A stretch of DNA of 64,000 nucleotides from Achatina immaculata (Eukaryota > Mollusca > Gastropoda > Stylommatophora > Achatinidae): assembly GCA_009760885.1 (NCBI GenBank), contig CM019719.1, positions 26,343,084 through 26,407,083 on the forward strand, written 5' to 3'. Of the stretch, positions 1-11,236 are shown piece by piece; within the stretch, counting starts at the first letter, position 1, and every line of letters starts with the position of its first letter. The translations under genes were made by a program, and so were the position numbers. The notes beneath the pieces are model-generated. The model made no database searches. It saw only the letters and a program-made list of their open reading frames with translations, and was not told the origin of the DNA.

Positions 1-118
1 GCGTGATACTGTCCATATCACCCTCTAGTGTGCTGACAGGTCAAGGAAAATATGGGCACTAACACCATATCCCTATGTGCTTCTATGATTTACTGGATTA
101 CCTTTACCTTTTTTACAT
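1..118 (+). mobile_element. SINE-1, 3' part, cut by window edge
   Basis: The first ~90 bases match the body of the complete SINE at 11237-11483 (shared words include 'tgtgctgacaggtcaagg' and 'aacaccatatccctatgtgc'). The tRNA-like head would lie before the window. The end differs from the full copy and finishes in a TTACC-type tail. Non-coding, non-autonomous retroposon. Confidence 0.8.
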
Positions 119-239
119 ATTATGGGGTTAGTATGATTAAAACAGAATCCTCCCATACATTATCTCAGACTATCATCCTCAATGATTGAATATCTGATTG
201 AAATAAAAGGATCTATTGGCAATAAATACATATGATAAA

Positions 240-700
240 AATAGGTATACATAAAATTCAATGATTCATAAATGTGTATGCACATATTAACTATCAAAAC
301 TGCGTGTTAACAAATTATCAAAATCTAACATAGAACATACATGTTAGAACTGTGGTTATGCGTGTATTATTTATCTATCACAATCATACCTGCGTTGGTC
401 GGGATGGATCGGAGGAATCAACAGCACAGCTTGCACGCGTCCACATCACAGGATATAAACCATAACTAACCTAACACACACTCATATATATCCATTGCGA
501 GTAACATACTCATTCTTGCTTAAAAGAGAACATGATCTCCGATCCGTCTGCACCTTCCTACGTGCTTAACGTTCAAAAATCGCGAACTATTAAGATTCTT
601 TTGCGTCTCCTTTATAAACTGAATCAGTCGGTACCGATTTTACTCGGAGCTGCGCACCCCTGAGCTGACCGGTCCCTGAACTATTTTTGTTTCTTTTTTT
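240..700. repeat. Dispersed repeat R1, copy 1
   Basis: A diverged second copy lies at about 57280-57765. Shared blocks in the same order include 'cacagct.gca.gc.tccaca.cacag', 'ctaacct.acacacac', 'cctacgtgct' and 'ctgaccggt'. There is no coding frame. A TATA-like run before the end of both copies would fit an LTR or a non-autonomous element, but no termini are defined, so the class is unknown. Confidence 0.55.
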
Positions 701-2004
701 CCTGGTGTTGAAAACAACCTTAGGTTTAATAGTCTGTCTTTATTTCTGCTTATATTACGCTACAGTACTGTGCCTCTTGGCATGCCGGAAGTATCTTAGC
801 CGTTTTGTTTTTATGATTTTCAATGTTTCTCTTTTCACTTCTAGTTGGTTTAGCACTTCCTTGTTTTCTTTTCTTTTCTTTTCATGGGATACTCCCTATT
901 CTTCTATGTATCCATATTTCAAGAGCCTCAGGTCTCTTTTCTTTTGTCTTATTCAAGCTTCAGTCTTCTGTGCTATAAAGGAATAACGATTACACGTAGC
1001 CAAAACAAATAAGGGAAAAAAATGCGTGTCATCCGGGAATCTACAAGAGATGTCAAGAAAATTACTAAAGAAAATGCCAAGAACAATTTGCGTCCAGGGC
1101 CAGTCTTATCATGGGTAATCCCCAGTTCTAGACACAATATGCAGGGCCCTTTTCTATTTTCTTTCTAGTATTTTTGTATGTAGTAACCGGGGTCATTATA
1201 TGTGTAGCATAAATACTGTAAATGTTAAGTATTTTAAACTAGTACTTCAATCCTGCCGTTCAGTACCCGTGGGTGTTGACCTAACGAGTCAGTACCCTGC
1301 AAGTTTCCCCAACATTTGCTGGTGTACGGGTCGGCCTGAAGTGACATGTCCAAGATCCACAGGTCGTGAACCGATCGAATACGACCGGCTTCGTTTTTCC
1401 AAGTGATTGATTCCTAGTCTATCGCGATCACAGACAGATAGATCAGGAACGCGATCTTAAAATATATAAAGCTAATGCTTTATGTAAATAATTTATTTGC
1501 ATAAACAGGAGTCCACGAGATCACAATTCAAACAACAAAGTTATATATAGTAACCACCATGACTGAAATGGTCAGTGAAACGCAAGAGAATTGTGCATAT
1601 TGAGAAATACAGTATCTCTGTCATTTGTACTGGGAAACTCAAGTGGTTTTATTGGTCTTCTATGACACAAAATAGGAAGGGTCTTTTCAGTGTTTCCTTT
1701 CCCAAACTCATTTTTAACGTTCAAAATCTTTTAACGTGGTTGAATGTTCAGTTTTCTCTCTCCTCACTGAATCTGACTTCTATCAAAGCTATTTTTCAAG
1801 TTTATAGCATGTTTTTCTTCTATTTTCTTGTTGTCAAGTTATAGAAAACTTTCCAAAAAGAGCACACATGTTAAAATAGCTCTTCAGCTGAGGCACACAT
1901 CTAGGCATACTCCGGCTGTATCCAGAACTTGATTTAAAGCACATAGATAGTCCACTGACTCAAATAGCTGTAACAAGAGAATGTGTTATTCCTCCCCCCT
2001 CCCC
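701..2004. other. No recognised feature
   Basis: AT-rich sequence. Short open frames here are low-complexity, hydrophobic and without recognisable motifs. I see no RNA gene, element ends or tandem array. Confidence 0.5.
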
Positions 2005-2215
2005 CCCCCCCTCTCTCTCTCTGAACCTTTAGGTGCCCAAGGCAGAAGGATTTCCACACACGCCTCTCCTTCGCGTTTTTCTCACGCTCTTGTCTAGGTG
2101 AGTTCTTTATTACCCATAATCCTCTATATTACTCTTGTCTCCTTTGGCCAACCCATCCTCGTGTTTCCCTGAAGTGTCAATTTCAGTCATAGTTTTGCTA
2201 ATGAGTTACCAGTCA
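2005..2215 (-). mobile_element. Decayed LINE-A 3' end
   Basis: After a CT tract the sequence follows the reverse complement of the LINE-A 3' end (compare 13440-13650): the 'gaacctt.aggtgccca' terminus, the 'tccacacacgcct' block and the region that encodes the C-terminal Lys/Arg-rich tail. Many substitutions make it the oldest of the five LINE-A copies in the window. No frame is retained. Confidence 0.7.
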
Positions 2216-2705
2216 TCTCAAGTACATGCACACGCCAGGGGCAACATCCTGTTATTAAAGAAATAATACACCAATGTCCTAGCAAGCCTAACAGGTCTCT
2301 TATATATTCAGCGTAATAGCAAACCATAACAGCATCCTCAAAAAGTCGATTGTTACTCATCAAATTTTGTTTCTGGCAAAAATACCACACATAACCGGTG
2401 CCATCTTAAAGCATGGGCCCACCTGGGAAGTGTCCAGTGGCCCCAAGTGCAGGGGCCCAATCACCCCATGGAAATCTATTATTTCCTAACATTGATTGCA
2501 CAGGTTAGAGAGGAATTGTTTGCGGGGGGGGGGGCAGTGCATTACTTTGTTCAGGGACCCCGATGCTGTTAAGACGGCCCCCAAAGATACCATAGAATAA
2601 CAATACAAATAAACGTAGACCGCAAGACACAGAACTAACATTAATCGACCACTGCTTTAGATAGACTGTACCATTTACTCAACACTGAAATTACGCTAGA
2701 AGTTT
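2216..2705. other. No recognised feature
   Basis: Unassigned sequence with a short G homopolymer around 2523-2532. No supported gene or repeat. Confidence 0.4.
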
Positions 2706-2828
2706 AGGAGGGATCAAATCACGTGAAGACATAAAGGGACAAATTACATGGATGAGGTGAAGGAAGGGTCAAATCACGTGAAGACATAAAGGGGACAAAC
2801 TACATGGATGAGGTGAAGGAAGGGTGAA
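2706..2828. repeat. Tandem duplication, about 60-bp unit
   Basis: Two adjacent near-identical units contain 'caaatcacgtgaagacataa' followed by 'acatggatgaggtgaaggaa'. One base differs in each of a few positions. Confidence 0.85.
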
Positions 2829-3103
2829 TACAAAATTTAACATTGTTCGCACTCATTCAGGTTTTTTTTCACTTTTTGTATGCAAAGATGTGACTGAACG
2901 TGGATTTCCGACAGATGACAGATCAAAATGAATAATTAGTTGTATCCTCAAATGCGCGGCAAGGTAGAACGCAAATTCTTCACAGTATGAAATGTCTGTT
3001 CATTTCTTCAGTGTAGGGTCCAGTTCTGACCGACGATGGAATCATCCTGCATCCGGTTCTAGTAGAGTGGCATCCGGAAATCTAATAATAGAGATACCAA
3101 GAA

Positions 3104-3600
3104 AACGTTGCGTGTCATCTGAAAATCTACTAAAGGAGATAAAAGGAAAATGTTGCATACCACGTGAAAGTCTACTAAAAGAGATCACAGGAGAAAGTTG
3201 CATACCAACTGAAAGTCTACTATAAGAGATAACAGGAAAAAGTTGCACACCAACTGAAAGTTTACTAAAAGAGATAACAGGAGAAAGTTGCATACCAACT
3301 GAACGTTTAATAAAAGAGATAACAGGGTAAGTTGCATACCAACTGAACGTTTAATAAAAGAGATAACAGGATAAGTTGCATACCAAGTGAAAATGTAATA
3401 AAAGAGATAATAGGAGAAAGTTGCATACCAACTGAAAGTCTACTAAAAGAGATAACAGGAGAAAGTTGCATACCAACTGAAAGTCTACTAAAAGAGATAA
3501 CAGGAGAAAGTTGCATACCAACTGAAAGTCTACTAAAAGAGATAACAGGATAAAGTTGCATACTAACTGAAAGTCTACTAAAATAGAAAGCAATAAAAAG
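3104..3600. repeat. 45-bp minisatellite, about 11 copies
   Basis: Units read 'gaaagttgcataccaactga' then 'aagtctactaaaagagataa' then 'cagga'. The first three and last two units are more diverged. The 45-bp period is a multiple of three, so minus-strand frames stay open across the array; these frames are probably by-products, not genes. Confidence 0.9.
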
Positions 3601-4814
3601 TTTCTTGTCATTTTTACATCTGCTAAAAGCGACACAGAGAGCGTTGCATGTTACCAAAAATTAAGAAAACACAAATCCAGATGCGTATGTACATAAAGTC
3701 AGCATACCGTGAAACACTGAAATGAGAACACTTCTATATTGTCAAACCCAGAACGAGGTCACCTATATGTTGTGAAACTCTAAAACGAGGCCACTTCCCT
3801 CCTCCCCCTTTTTTTCTTTAAAAAAAACACGAACACACATATACATACAACATACATACATACATACATACACGACACCCGGTTCTTAGACCTGGACATG
3901 AAGTCCTGAAAGTAACTATTATACCCACGTGACCAGAAACAAAACACTATAATGAACCTGCGCTTGGAAGTCATATGACCTGATACTTAATATTAAGCAT
4001 ACAATTCCAAGCCACGCCACGTTCATGATACTTTCCCATACGATGACTGATTTTCTTGTCGTTCCTTCCGTCATCATTGTTTTATAGACCACAGATTATC
4101 ATAAACAGTATAAGCACAGCGGATGTAAACACCGTCCATCTGTAACTGAGGAGACAAGATGTCTGCACTAATGAAGTCGCAAGGGGAAGACAGAGCACAA
4201 ACCGATGCTAAAAATGAAATATCAAAAGTGAAAACGCTCATCAAAGTTGATGAAGAAAAAAAACGTAGAGTCACTGCAGAGGAAGACAATTCACAAAATG
4301 TATGCGGGCAGTAGCTTCTTACTCCTCAAATTGAGGACATGTCCATATAAACGAGGACATATACACATAAATGAAGACATATCCACATAAATGAGAACTT
4401 TCCGTAATCCTCTATAGTGAATAGTAACAAAAAATTCAACATAATATAAACTCATATTACTTGTACATCATCATCATCATATGCCGTCCTGGCAGGAAAG
4501 TTAAACTGCAATGTGTCTCATTTTGACTGTCTCTTCTGAGGTGAAGTAGTTCTTCCTTTGATGCTTTCCTGTTTTCTCTGACAACTTGTTCTCACGGATA
4601 TATAGCGTGCATGTGCATATAACGCGAACACGTGAAAAATCCCATTTGTCGGCAAAAAATGAACGGATGTAACGGATATGGCTGCATATGGTTGCATGCT
4701 CAGGTGTTTATGTGTGTAAACGTGCGTGCGCATGTGTGTATATGTGAGCATGCGTATGTGTATTAGACAGAAAGATTGAGAGAGAGAGAGAGAGAGAGGA
4801 GAACATATTTTATC
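3601..4814. repeat. Simple repeats in otherwise unassigned DNA
   Basis: Contains a CATA/TACA run near 3842-3872, a degenerate about 20-bp tandem repeat at 4330-4400 ('aaatgaggacatatccacat'-like, four copies), a CAT trinucleotide run near 4468-4481 and a GA run near 4778-4798. No gene recognised. Confidence 0.6.
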
Positions 4815-5376
4815 TTCACTCATTCATTTGCATGTTCCTTGCGGAACTTTGCCTCCCTAACAACTCTCCTGTAGGCCTCTCGGATGTAAGCAAGATGCCC
4901 TGCTGCATCCATTTGCAGATTATCAACAATATCTTGCAGCCATCTTCGCCTTGGCCTTCCTCTCTTTCTTTTTCCTATTATGTATTCTTCAAAAACTGTC
5001 TTCTCTAAATTTTCATGACGTTTAATATGTCCAAAATTAAGTTTTCTCTGTTTAATCCTCTTTACTAGCCAACCCTCATCAATATTAAGTTCTTGTGGTA
5101 TGGATATATCTGTTCTTTTTTTGTGCCCATGATATTTGAAGGACTCTTCTGTAGCATTTACTTTCAAAGGCATTTATGCGTTTCTCAGTTGTTTTGTTAA
5201 GTATCCAGGTCTCACGGGCATATGTTGCGATGGGAAAGATGCATGCCCCTAAAAATTTTATTTTTGTAGTTCTGCCTGTTCCTCTTCACATCTTCTTTAG
5301 CTGTTTTACTTTTTGAAGAGTGATAGATGACCTCCTTTTAATTTCCCTCATTTTATCACCATTATTAGTTAGTAAA

Positions 5377-6112
5377 TAAACAAGCTAACTCAGAATGCAA
5401 ACAACATAGGACTAAAGATCAACGTAGGAAAGACAAAGTTAATGAAGCAAAATGTGAACAACAGAAATGTACTCAGAGTAGATAACAAGTTAGTGGAGGA
5501 GGTCAACGAATTTGTATACCTTGGCAGCAGAGTAGTAGAAAATGGAGACAGCACAAAGGACATCAACAGCAGACTTACTAGAGCAAACCAGGCTTTTGCA
5601 GTGCTGCAGACTATATGGAAATAAAAAAAAACTAAGCATAAATATGAAAATCAGGATATTTAAGAGTAATGTTCTAAGTCTATGGAAGTGAATGCTGGAA
5701 AATCACCAAAACCATAGAAAACAAGTTGAATTCTTTCCAGACTAAATGTTTTACGAAGAATTAGAAAAATATTTTGGCCAAACACCATAAGAAATAACAT
5801 CTTATTGGCAGAAATGCAGATGAAGCCACTGACAACAATTATTGAGGAAAGACGCTGGCGATGGTTGGGACATGTGCTCCGATTGACTGACAACTCACTA
5901 CCAAAAATAGCACTAAGATGGACACCACAGGGGAGCAGAAGTAAGGGTAGACCAAAAGAGACATGGAGAAGAACAACAGAAAGGATGTTGAGCAATAGAG
6001 GGCTCACCTGGGCAAGAGCAGAAAAAAAGGCGAAGGACAGGCATTTGTGGAAAACCCTTGCGGAAGCCCCATGTGCCCTGGGCACTTAAGGTTCAGAGAG
6101 AGAGAGAGAGAG
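5377..6112 (+). mobile_element. LINE-A, 5'-truncated, inserted in LINE-B
   Basis: The insertion is bounded by a perfect 13-bp duplication 'attagttagtaaa' at 5364-5376 and 6113-6125 and ends in a GA tract. It carries only the last ~230 codons of the LINE-A protein: the region after FADD (EVNEFVYLGSRVVENGD) and the C-terminal domain with 'RRWRWLGHVLRLTDNSLPKI' and 'GRPKETWRRTTERM'. A TAA after 'TIWK', a deletion near 5690 and a +1 shift near 5750 break the frame. A standard target-primed insertion product. Confidence 0.92.
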
Positions 6113-6364
6113 ATTAGTTAGTAAAGATCCAAGATATTCAAAACTCTCCACCTCTTCCAATTTTTCATCATTGATATATATTTCAGCTGCCTTGTTTGTT
6201 TTGTCAGTTGTCATCAAATTAGATTTCTTCGCATTAAGATAGACGTTTTGCTCTTCAGTATTCTTACGGAATTACATAAATAGTTTTACCATTCCATTTT
6301 CGTGTTGTGGACATTAATGCTGTGTCATCAGCATATCTAATCTCTGGTATTTCATAACCTCCAA

Positions 6365-6680
6365 TTAACGCTGAAGTCAGAGACACTGGACCAGGGTAGC
6401 TTAGTTTTGGTAACCTCCTTTCAGCCGGCAGATTTCATATCCAAACCACGTCGAGGTTCCGTTGAAGAAAGTCCATCTCGAAACTCTCTGGTGCAACGAA
6501 AACCACAGCGTCACGCAACTCCGCTTCAGTGACCCACCAGGAATATAGCCCCAAGCCCCCTGATGCTTGCTCTGAGCCTCCATCCTACATGAGATCTATC
6601 TCGAGGAGCACAGGAGTAAATTCAGCAACAGCACGGGGCGGACTTGGTGATAGAAGCGTACGAGGAAGAAGAAGAAGAAG
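6365..6680 (+). mobile_element. 316-bp non-autonomous or truncated element with GAA tail
   Basis: Interrupts LINE-B exactly between two copies of 'ataacctccaa' (6354-6364 and 6681-6691) and ends in a GAA run, so it is a retroposed insertion in + orientation. No tRNA A/B box and no LINE protein could be recognised. It may be a SINE of another class or the 3' end of an unrecognised LINE. Confidence 0.75.
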
Positions 6681-6965
6681 ATAACCTCCAACTGTTGTAC
6701 CATCGTAATATTCTTTGTCTATATCGTCTCTAACATTGCTCATTATATTTTCAGTATACAAGTTAAATAAGTAAGGTGACAATGTGCACCCCTGACGGAC
6801 CCCTTGTTTTATGTCAAACCAAGTTGTTGTTTCACCATTTATTCTTACTGCTGCCTGTTGATATTAATTGTATCATATATGTTGGAAATCCCATTTTATC
6901 CCAATATTTCTCAAAGTTTATGGTGTTGTACACAACCAAACGCCTTTGAATAGTTTATAAAAGAT

Positions 6966-8107
6966 CTTACACATCGGAATAATTCTTTGACAATCTTACA
7001 ATTGAATATTTTGATCTCAGACCATAGCAGATGCCTGAAATAAGAAGTAAACCATCTGAAATGGGAGACTTTGAAATAAACTCTTGCATATATAAAAAAT
7101 AGCTTGTGATAAATCACAGTAAACATTATAAGAATATACAGTCCATATTTCATCCAGTTTGTACAGGAAATAAAAGAGATGTATGATTCCTCATTCTAAG
7201 AAACACGATCTGGGCATAAATCAGAAACACGAGCAAATTATGAGAAAAATATCTGTTACCGTCAGATTTTACTTGCAAAGATATTATTAATGCCCCAGAA
7301 CATTCCTACTCAATATGATAGACCATCTTCGAAATCTAATTGCATTTTCTTTCATTCCAATTCTGGCTAATCTTATCTTTTATCTTCTACATTTTTTTGG
7401 TCTATTACTGGAATACTTCAGGCTTCATCCAATAAAGATGGCGTCGTAGATAAGGAATCAAATTAGGGGAGATAATGTCACGAGGTTTATGACACAACTA
7501 CACTTTCAGTAGGCAGAGGGAAAACAGGAATTCCATAAATTTTGTTGTTTACAATTTCACCTTTTTAAAAGCTCTTTTAAAAAAGTACTCATTAAATTTT
7601 GCGTTTTTATTGCTTGGTTTAAATGAATGTTAGTGAAAGGTCGAAATGCCCAACTTCCCATGACATGAATTTTTCGGGGATGGAAGGAAAAATTACGGCC
7701 GTTTCCGATTTAAGAGAAATATTCTTTTAAGGCAAAAAATTCGATACATTTGTCAAACGGACCGTTTCCGCTGAAAACTACACGTTTCACACAAAATAAC
7801 TGCATACATGCTGCAAGACGCATCAAAGTGTTAAAAACAGCACTTAACCCGTTTTCTGGCATTTTAACCCAAAATCGACATGTCCAGCGCCTTAACAAAT
7901 GTCTCCCGCCGAAAAGTTGGTCCTGGTGGTTTTATTCGTCCGAGGACAGGCCGACCTCGTGTGAATTAGGTAATACAAATGTTTAAAAATTATTTACCAA
8001 TTTTAGTTTGTTTCATTTCTGCGTAGTTTTGTTGTCTCTGTTCTCGCTCACCGAAAGGGGACGGAACTTTCTACTGCTTACATTTTACTCATAGACCTCT
8101 AAAGGTA
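6966..8107. other. No recognised feature
   Basis: AT-rich DNA without identifiable element ends, tandem arrays or convincing coding frames. Overlapping short frames near 7710-7986 on both strands have no recognisable motif. Confidence 0.45.
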
Positions 8108-8284
8108 AAGGTAATCCTCTCATGCCTTAGAGGCACACAGGGATATGGTGTTAGTGCCCATATTTTCCTTGACCTGTCAGCACACTAGAGGGTGATATGG
8201 TCAGTATCACGCCTGGCTGCCTTTCCTTCCCCAACCCCAGAAGAAGTCAGGTACCCATTTCTACAGCTGGGTGGCCGGTAAAGT
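8108..8284 (-). mobile_element. SINE-1, 5'-truncated
   Basis: Reverse complement of the SINE-1 body: 'agaggcacacagggatatgg', 'ccttgacctgtcagcacact' and 'cccatttctacagctgggtg' all match 11320-11475. The tRNA-like head is missing and the copy stops at the element's 'ccggc' stretch, next to a GT microsatellite (8285-8300). Confidence 0.88.
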
Positions 8285-8787
8285 GTGTGTGTGTGTGTAT
8301 CGCGCATACGGGCATAACGCGCCAAGAGGTCAATGATTTGTTTTAAAAAAATATGTATATTAAAATCACAGTAATTTGACCGTAGTATATTATTAAGTTT
8401 ATTATTATTTCTCTTTCCATAATTTCTCTTTTCATAATAAATAAATGTAATACTTGTGTTGTTTTCCTTTCGGTTCATGGAAGACTTATTACATGTAGCC
8501 ACAGTTATACATGTCAAAAATAAATACAAACTGTGCTCAATATTTCTTCATTTCGCCATGACCAGTCGTGGAAAGAGAGCAAACTTCACCCTCTCCCTCC
8601 CCGTTATATTATATATTAGACTTCAGTACAGTCATACGACTTCTCTGAATGTCGATAATGAGGTCTAGTTATCTTACATCTGCACATCTCATTTTCTCAA
8701 ATTGTAATTTCTGTGATTGAAAGCCCGCAATATCAGTTCCCTGCATTCCGTATTAAATATTCAGTTTAATTATCAATTTTTCTTTTT

Positions 8788-8856
8788 TTTCGTTGTTGTT
8801 GTTGTTGTTGTCGTCGTCGTCGTCGTTGTTGTTGTTTTTGTTGTTGTTGTTGTTGA
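8788..8856. repeat. GTT/CGT trinucleotide microsatellite
   Basis: An uninterrupted trinucleotide tract changes from GTT to CGT and back to GTT. Confidence 0.9.
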
Positions 8857-9139
8857 AGGGTTGTAAAAATTCGGCAGTGCTAGATTTGACGTAGAGTCAT
8901 TTGTCAGCAGGAATGTTCAATTTTCCTGAGAGTTTTTGAAAAAAAAATGTAAAAACAACAGCAGATTCAGTTTTTTCCCTAAAAGGCTGAAAGAAATTGA
9001 TTTCTTCTGGTAGATGTCATGAGAATATTCATGTACCCAGCAGGGGATTGAGAAAATATTCATGTAATTATGGGACGATGAAGAGAACATTAATTAGTTA
9101 ATTAATTCTTTTTCTTCTTTTTCGTTCCCTTTCATATGC

Positions 9140-9490
9140 TCACCTTTGTAGATAAGAAGGCGGGTTGCCTCCATGAATCCCGCCATCAGTAGGAGGTTTT
9201 CATGTGTGTTCCATATTTTTCATATATATATATTTTTTTTTTTTGGGGGGGGGGGGCAAGTTAGGGCTCTTAGATCTGTGTAGAGAGTGCAGGTTTTCAG
9301 GATATGTTCTGGGGGGGGGGGGGGGGCTGTACGGTGGGTCTTGAGCTGGCTTCAGTTTATGTAGATGGGTTTTTAGTTTGCAGTGTCCTGCTCGAAGCCT
9401 GAAACCTGTGGCTTGTTTTGTTCTGTGTAGCTTTAGAACATTATCCTGCTTTCCTTTCACGAACATTTCTGCTTCTTCTAATGACACTCC
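9140..9490 (-). mobile_element. Decayed I-like LINE 3' region
   Basis: The minus strand from 9487 encodes 'RLRAGHCKLKTHLHKLKPAQ', the motif between RNase H and the terminal zinc-finger region of I/Nimb-type LINEs. G homopolymers (9246-9256 and 9311-9326) and frameshifts follow. The block at 9140-9200 ('gggttgcctccatgaatccc') also has a diverged inverted relative at about 50085-50150, so part may belong to another repeat. Confidence 0.5.
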
Positions 9491-9659
9491 TGAGTTGGAA
9501 CTGTTCGCTTCTTGGTGTCTACTTGAATGCTCATATAATTAAGAGGCAGCCACGAAGAGATTTTCAGATAACTAGGGAGCTATGAAGGAGACATTCTATT
9601 TAAAATGGATCCAGTGTCTAACACAAACATATATTGTAATCAACACGCCTGTATTGTAT

Positions 9660-9800
9660 CAGGGTTATTTTGCAAACATGGGTTATTTTGCACACATGGG
9701 TTATTTTGCAAACATGGGTTATTTTGCACACATGGGTTATTTTGCAAACATGGGTTATTTTGCACACATGGGTTATTTTGCAAACATGGGTTATTTTCAG
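9660..9800. repeat. 18-bp minisatellite with 36-bp higher order
   Basis: About eight units of 'gggttattttgcaaacat' alternate with 'gggttattttgcacacat', giving a 36-bp period. All three plus frames stay open, hence spurious GYFANM/GYFAHM peptides. Confidence 0.95.
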
Positions 9801-10202
9801 GCCTGCTTCAACAGAGCTGCTCTGATTTCCTAATGGTGGATGTAACCCCGCGATTATGAAACGCAAATATCATGAAAGCCAAAGCTGTGTCATTTTATTT
9901 CTCATTGATGAAAGTCGGATATTGATCAGGATAAGAAAATGATCACGCACCTTTTTTCCTACTTTTAAAACAAATACGGGCTAAGTAATGGAACAAATGT
10001 AGCAAATTCTGATGTACACAGATCGAATTGGAAGCGAATGAAAATAGAGAACACTGGTGGAGGAACTGACAGAGAGATGCATATTAGATCGATCAGCCAC
10101 AGAATACAGTCAAAATTGCGATTAGATCTGAGAACATAGAAACTTTTTTTTTTGGTGAAAAAAGGAGATTAAGAGATAAATGCTTCCTAAGCCATCAGTT
10201 TT

Positions 10203-10295
10203 ACCGTAGCGCACGAACATAGCACATGAATATAGCACATGAACGTATCGCACAAACATACCACATAAACATATCCCTCAAATATAACACACAAA
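10203..10295. repeat. Degenerate about 14-bp tandem repeat
   Basis: Repeats of the type 'agcacatgaatat' with substitutions. Confidence 0.65.
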
Positions 10296-10434
10296 AGAGG
10301 CAGGAAACGATCAGTTGTAGAGAGTAAAACAACAACAAAAAAACAGCTCCTCATATCATCAGAGCAGTTCCCCTTCCACCTCATGATTATTCTTACGCCG
10401 GGAGAGAGACGGAGAGGAACTCTTTTAGTTTTGT

Positions 10435-10965
10435 TTTTTTTTAAATAGCCCGCGTGGAGAGCTCCCGTAGTCTGCCGGCAGGAGGCAATAGTAGCAAATA
10501 TGGCGTTCAGTAAACGTGAGCAGTCATTTTATGTTTTGGAATACCCAGGAACCTCGTCCATCATGACTGTGCAGCGTCTATTTCGAGCGGAGTTCCAGAA
10601 GGCAGCACCTGTTTTCAACAGTATCAAGAAGTGGTAAGCGAAATTCCGGGATGAAAGCGAGGGCTTCGCTGGTAAGCTTTTCTAACACGATTAACAGTTT
10701 CTTCGCTTGGTCCTGGACGTCCCTGCCGGGGAGCTGTGCACAGACAGCCTTCTTGCCGGAATTTCTCATACCGGTTCTTGATACTGTTAAAAACAGGTGC
10801 TGCCTTCTGGAATTCCGCTCGAAATAGACGCTGCACAGTTACAACTGACGAGATTTTTGCGTATTCCAAAACACGAAATGACTGTCTCGTTTACTAAAAG
10901 CCATATTTGCTAGCTTCTATAGTTAACCTCGGGAGCTCTGTACGAGGGCTTTATTAAAAACACTT
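10435..10965. mobile_element. Fold-back remnant of a DUF4817-type DNA transposon
   Basis: Two inverted arms (10435-10655 and about 10750-10965) carry the same 5' terminus of a transposon. The plus arm encodes MAFSKREQSFYVLEY... followed by TVQRLFRAEFQKAAPVFNSI and stops at 10635. The minus arm and the unique centre encode the same N-terminus, shifted once, continuing through 'QGRPGPSEETVNRVRKAYQR'. This N-terminal helix-turn-helix pattern is the DUF4817 domain found next to mariner/Tc1-like transposases. No catalytic part is present. Confidence 0.78.
10624..10869 (-). pseudogene. Transposase N-terminal DUF4817/HTH fragment
   Basis: This minus-strand frame of 81 codons carries TVQRLFRAEFQKAAPVFNSI, the 'YEKFRQEGCL' segment and 'GRPGPSEETVNRVRKAYQ', the DNA-binding N-terminus of a DDE transposase. 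Its true start is about 35 bp further upstream (MAFSKR at about 10904), from which it is separated by a frameshift. It ends where the palindrome begins, so the catalytic domain was never included or was lost. Confidence 0.7.
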
Positions 10966-11236
10966 GAAGTGTTTCTCTCTCTTTTGGCCTAAGAATAATC
11001 ATGATCCGTTAAGTAGTTTATTTGTTGCGAATTTTTAAAATGTTTCACAGACTTATACATGATCCTGTATTAATGTGACGAAGACCTGACCGAGCTTCGC
11101 GTATGTCACTCTTGCTTGTCCAGCGCCTCATGCTTGACGATTTTGAATGAAACACCTTGAGGGAAGTGGAAACACGTACCATTCTTACCGCCCATTGAGA
11201 CTGTACAAGAAGTTACCTTCCATTATACCGCAAAAT

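Larger units (their letters stand above)
4815..6965 (-). mobile_element. LINE-B copy 1, interrupted by two younger insertions
   Basis: RTE-like LINE read from right to left. The 3' end at 4815-5173 encodes the C-terminal 'GRPRRRWLQDI' and 'REAKFRKEHANE' regions with a CATT/GAAT tail. Further upstream, 6126-6353 and 6692-6965 encode decayed RT parts, including the segment equivalent to FIDYSKAFDCVQH. The copy is 5'-truncated inside RT. It is split by LINE-A (TSD at 5364-5376 and 6113-6125) and by a GAA-tailed element (TSD at 6354-6364 and 6681-6691). Frameshifts and stops make it non-coding. Confidence 0.85.

Noticed and set aside
687..986. 99-codon hydrophobic frame
   Set aside because: T-rich low-complexity sequence; no homology or context that supports a gene.
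3042..3657. Minus-strand repeat 'protein' of about 100 codons
   Set aside because: The 45-bp unit is a multiple of three and keeps frames open; no start context, domain or splice support.
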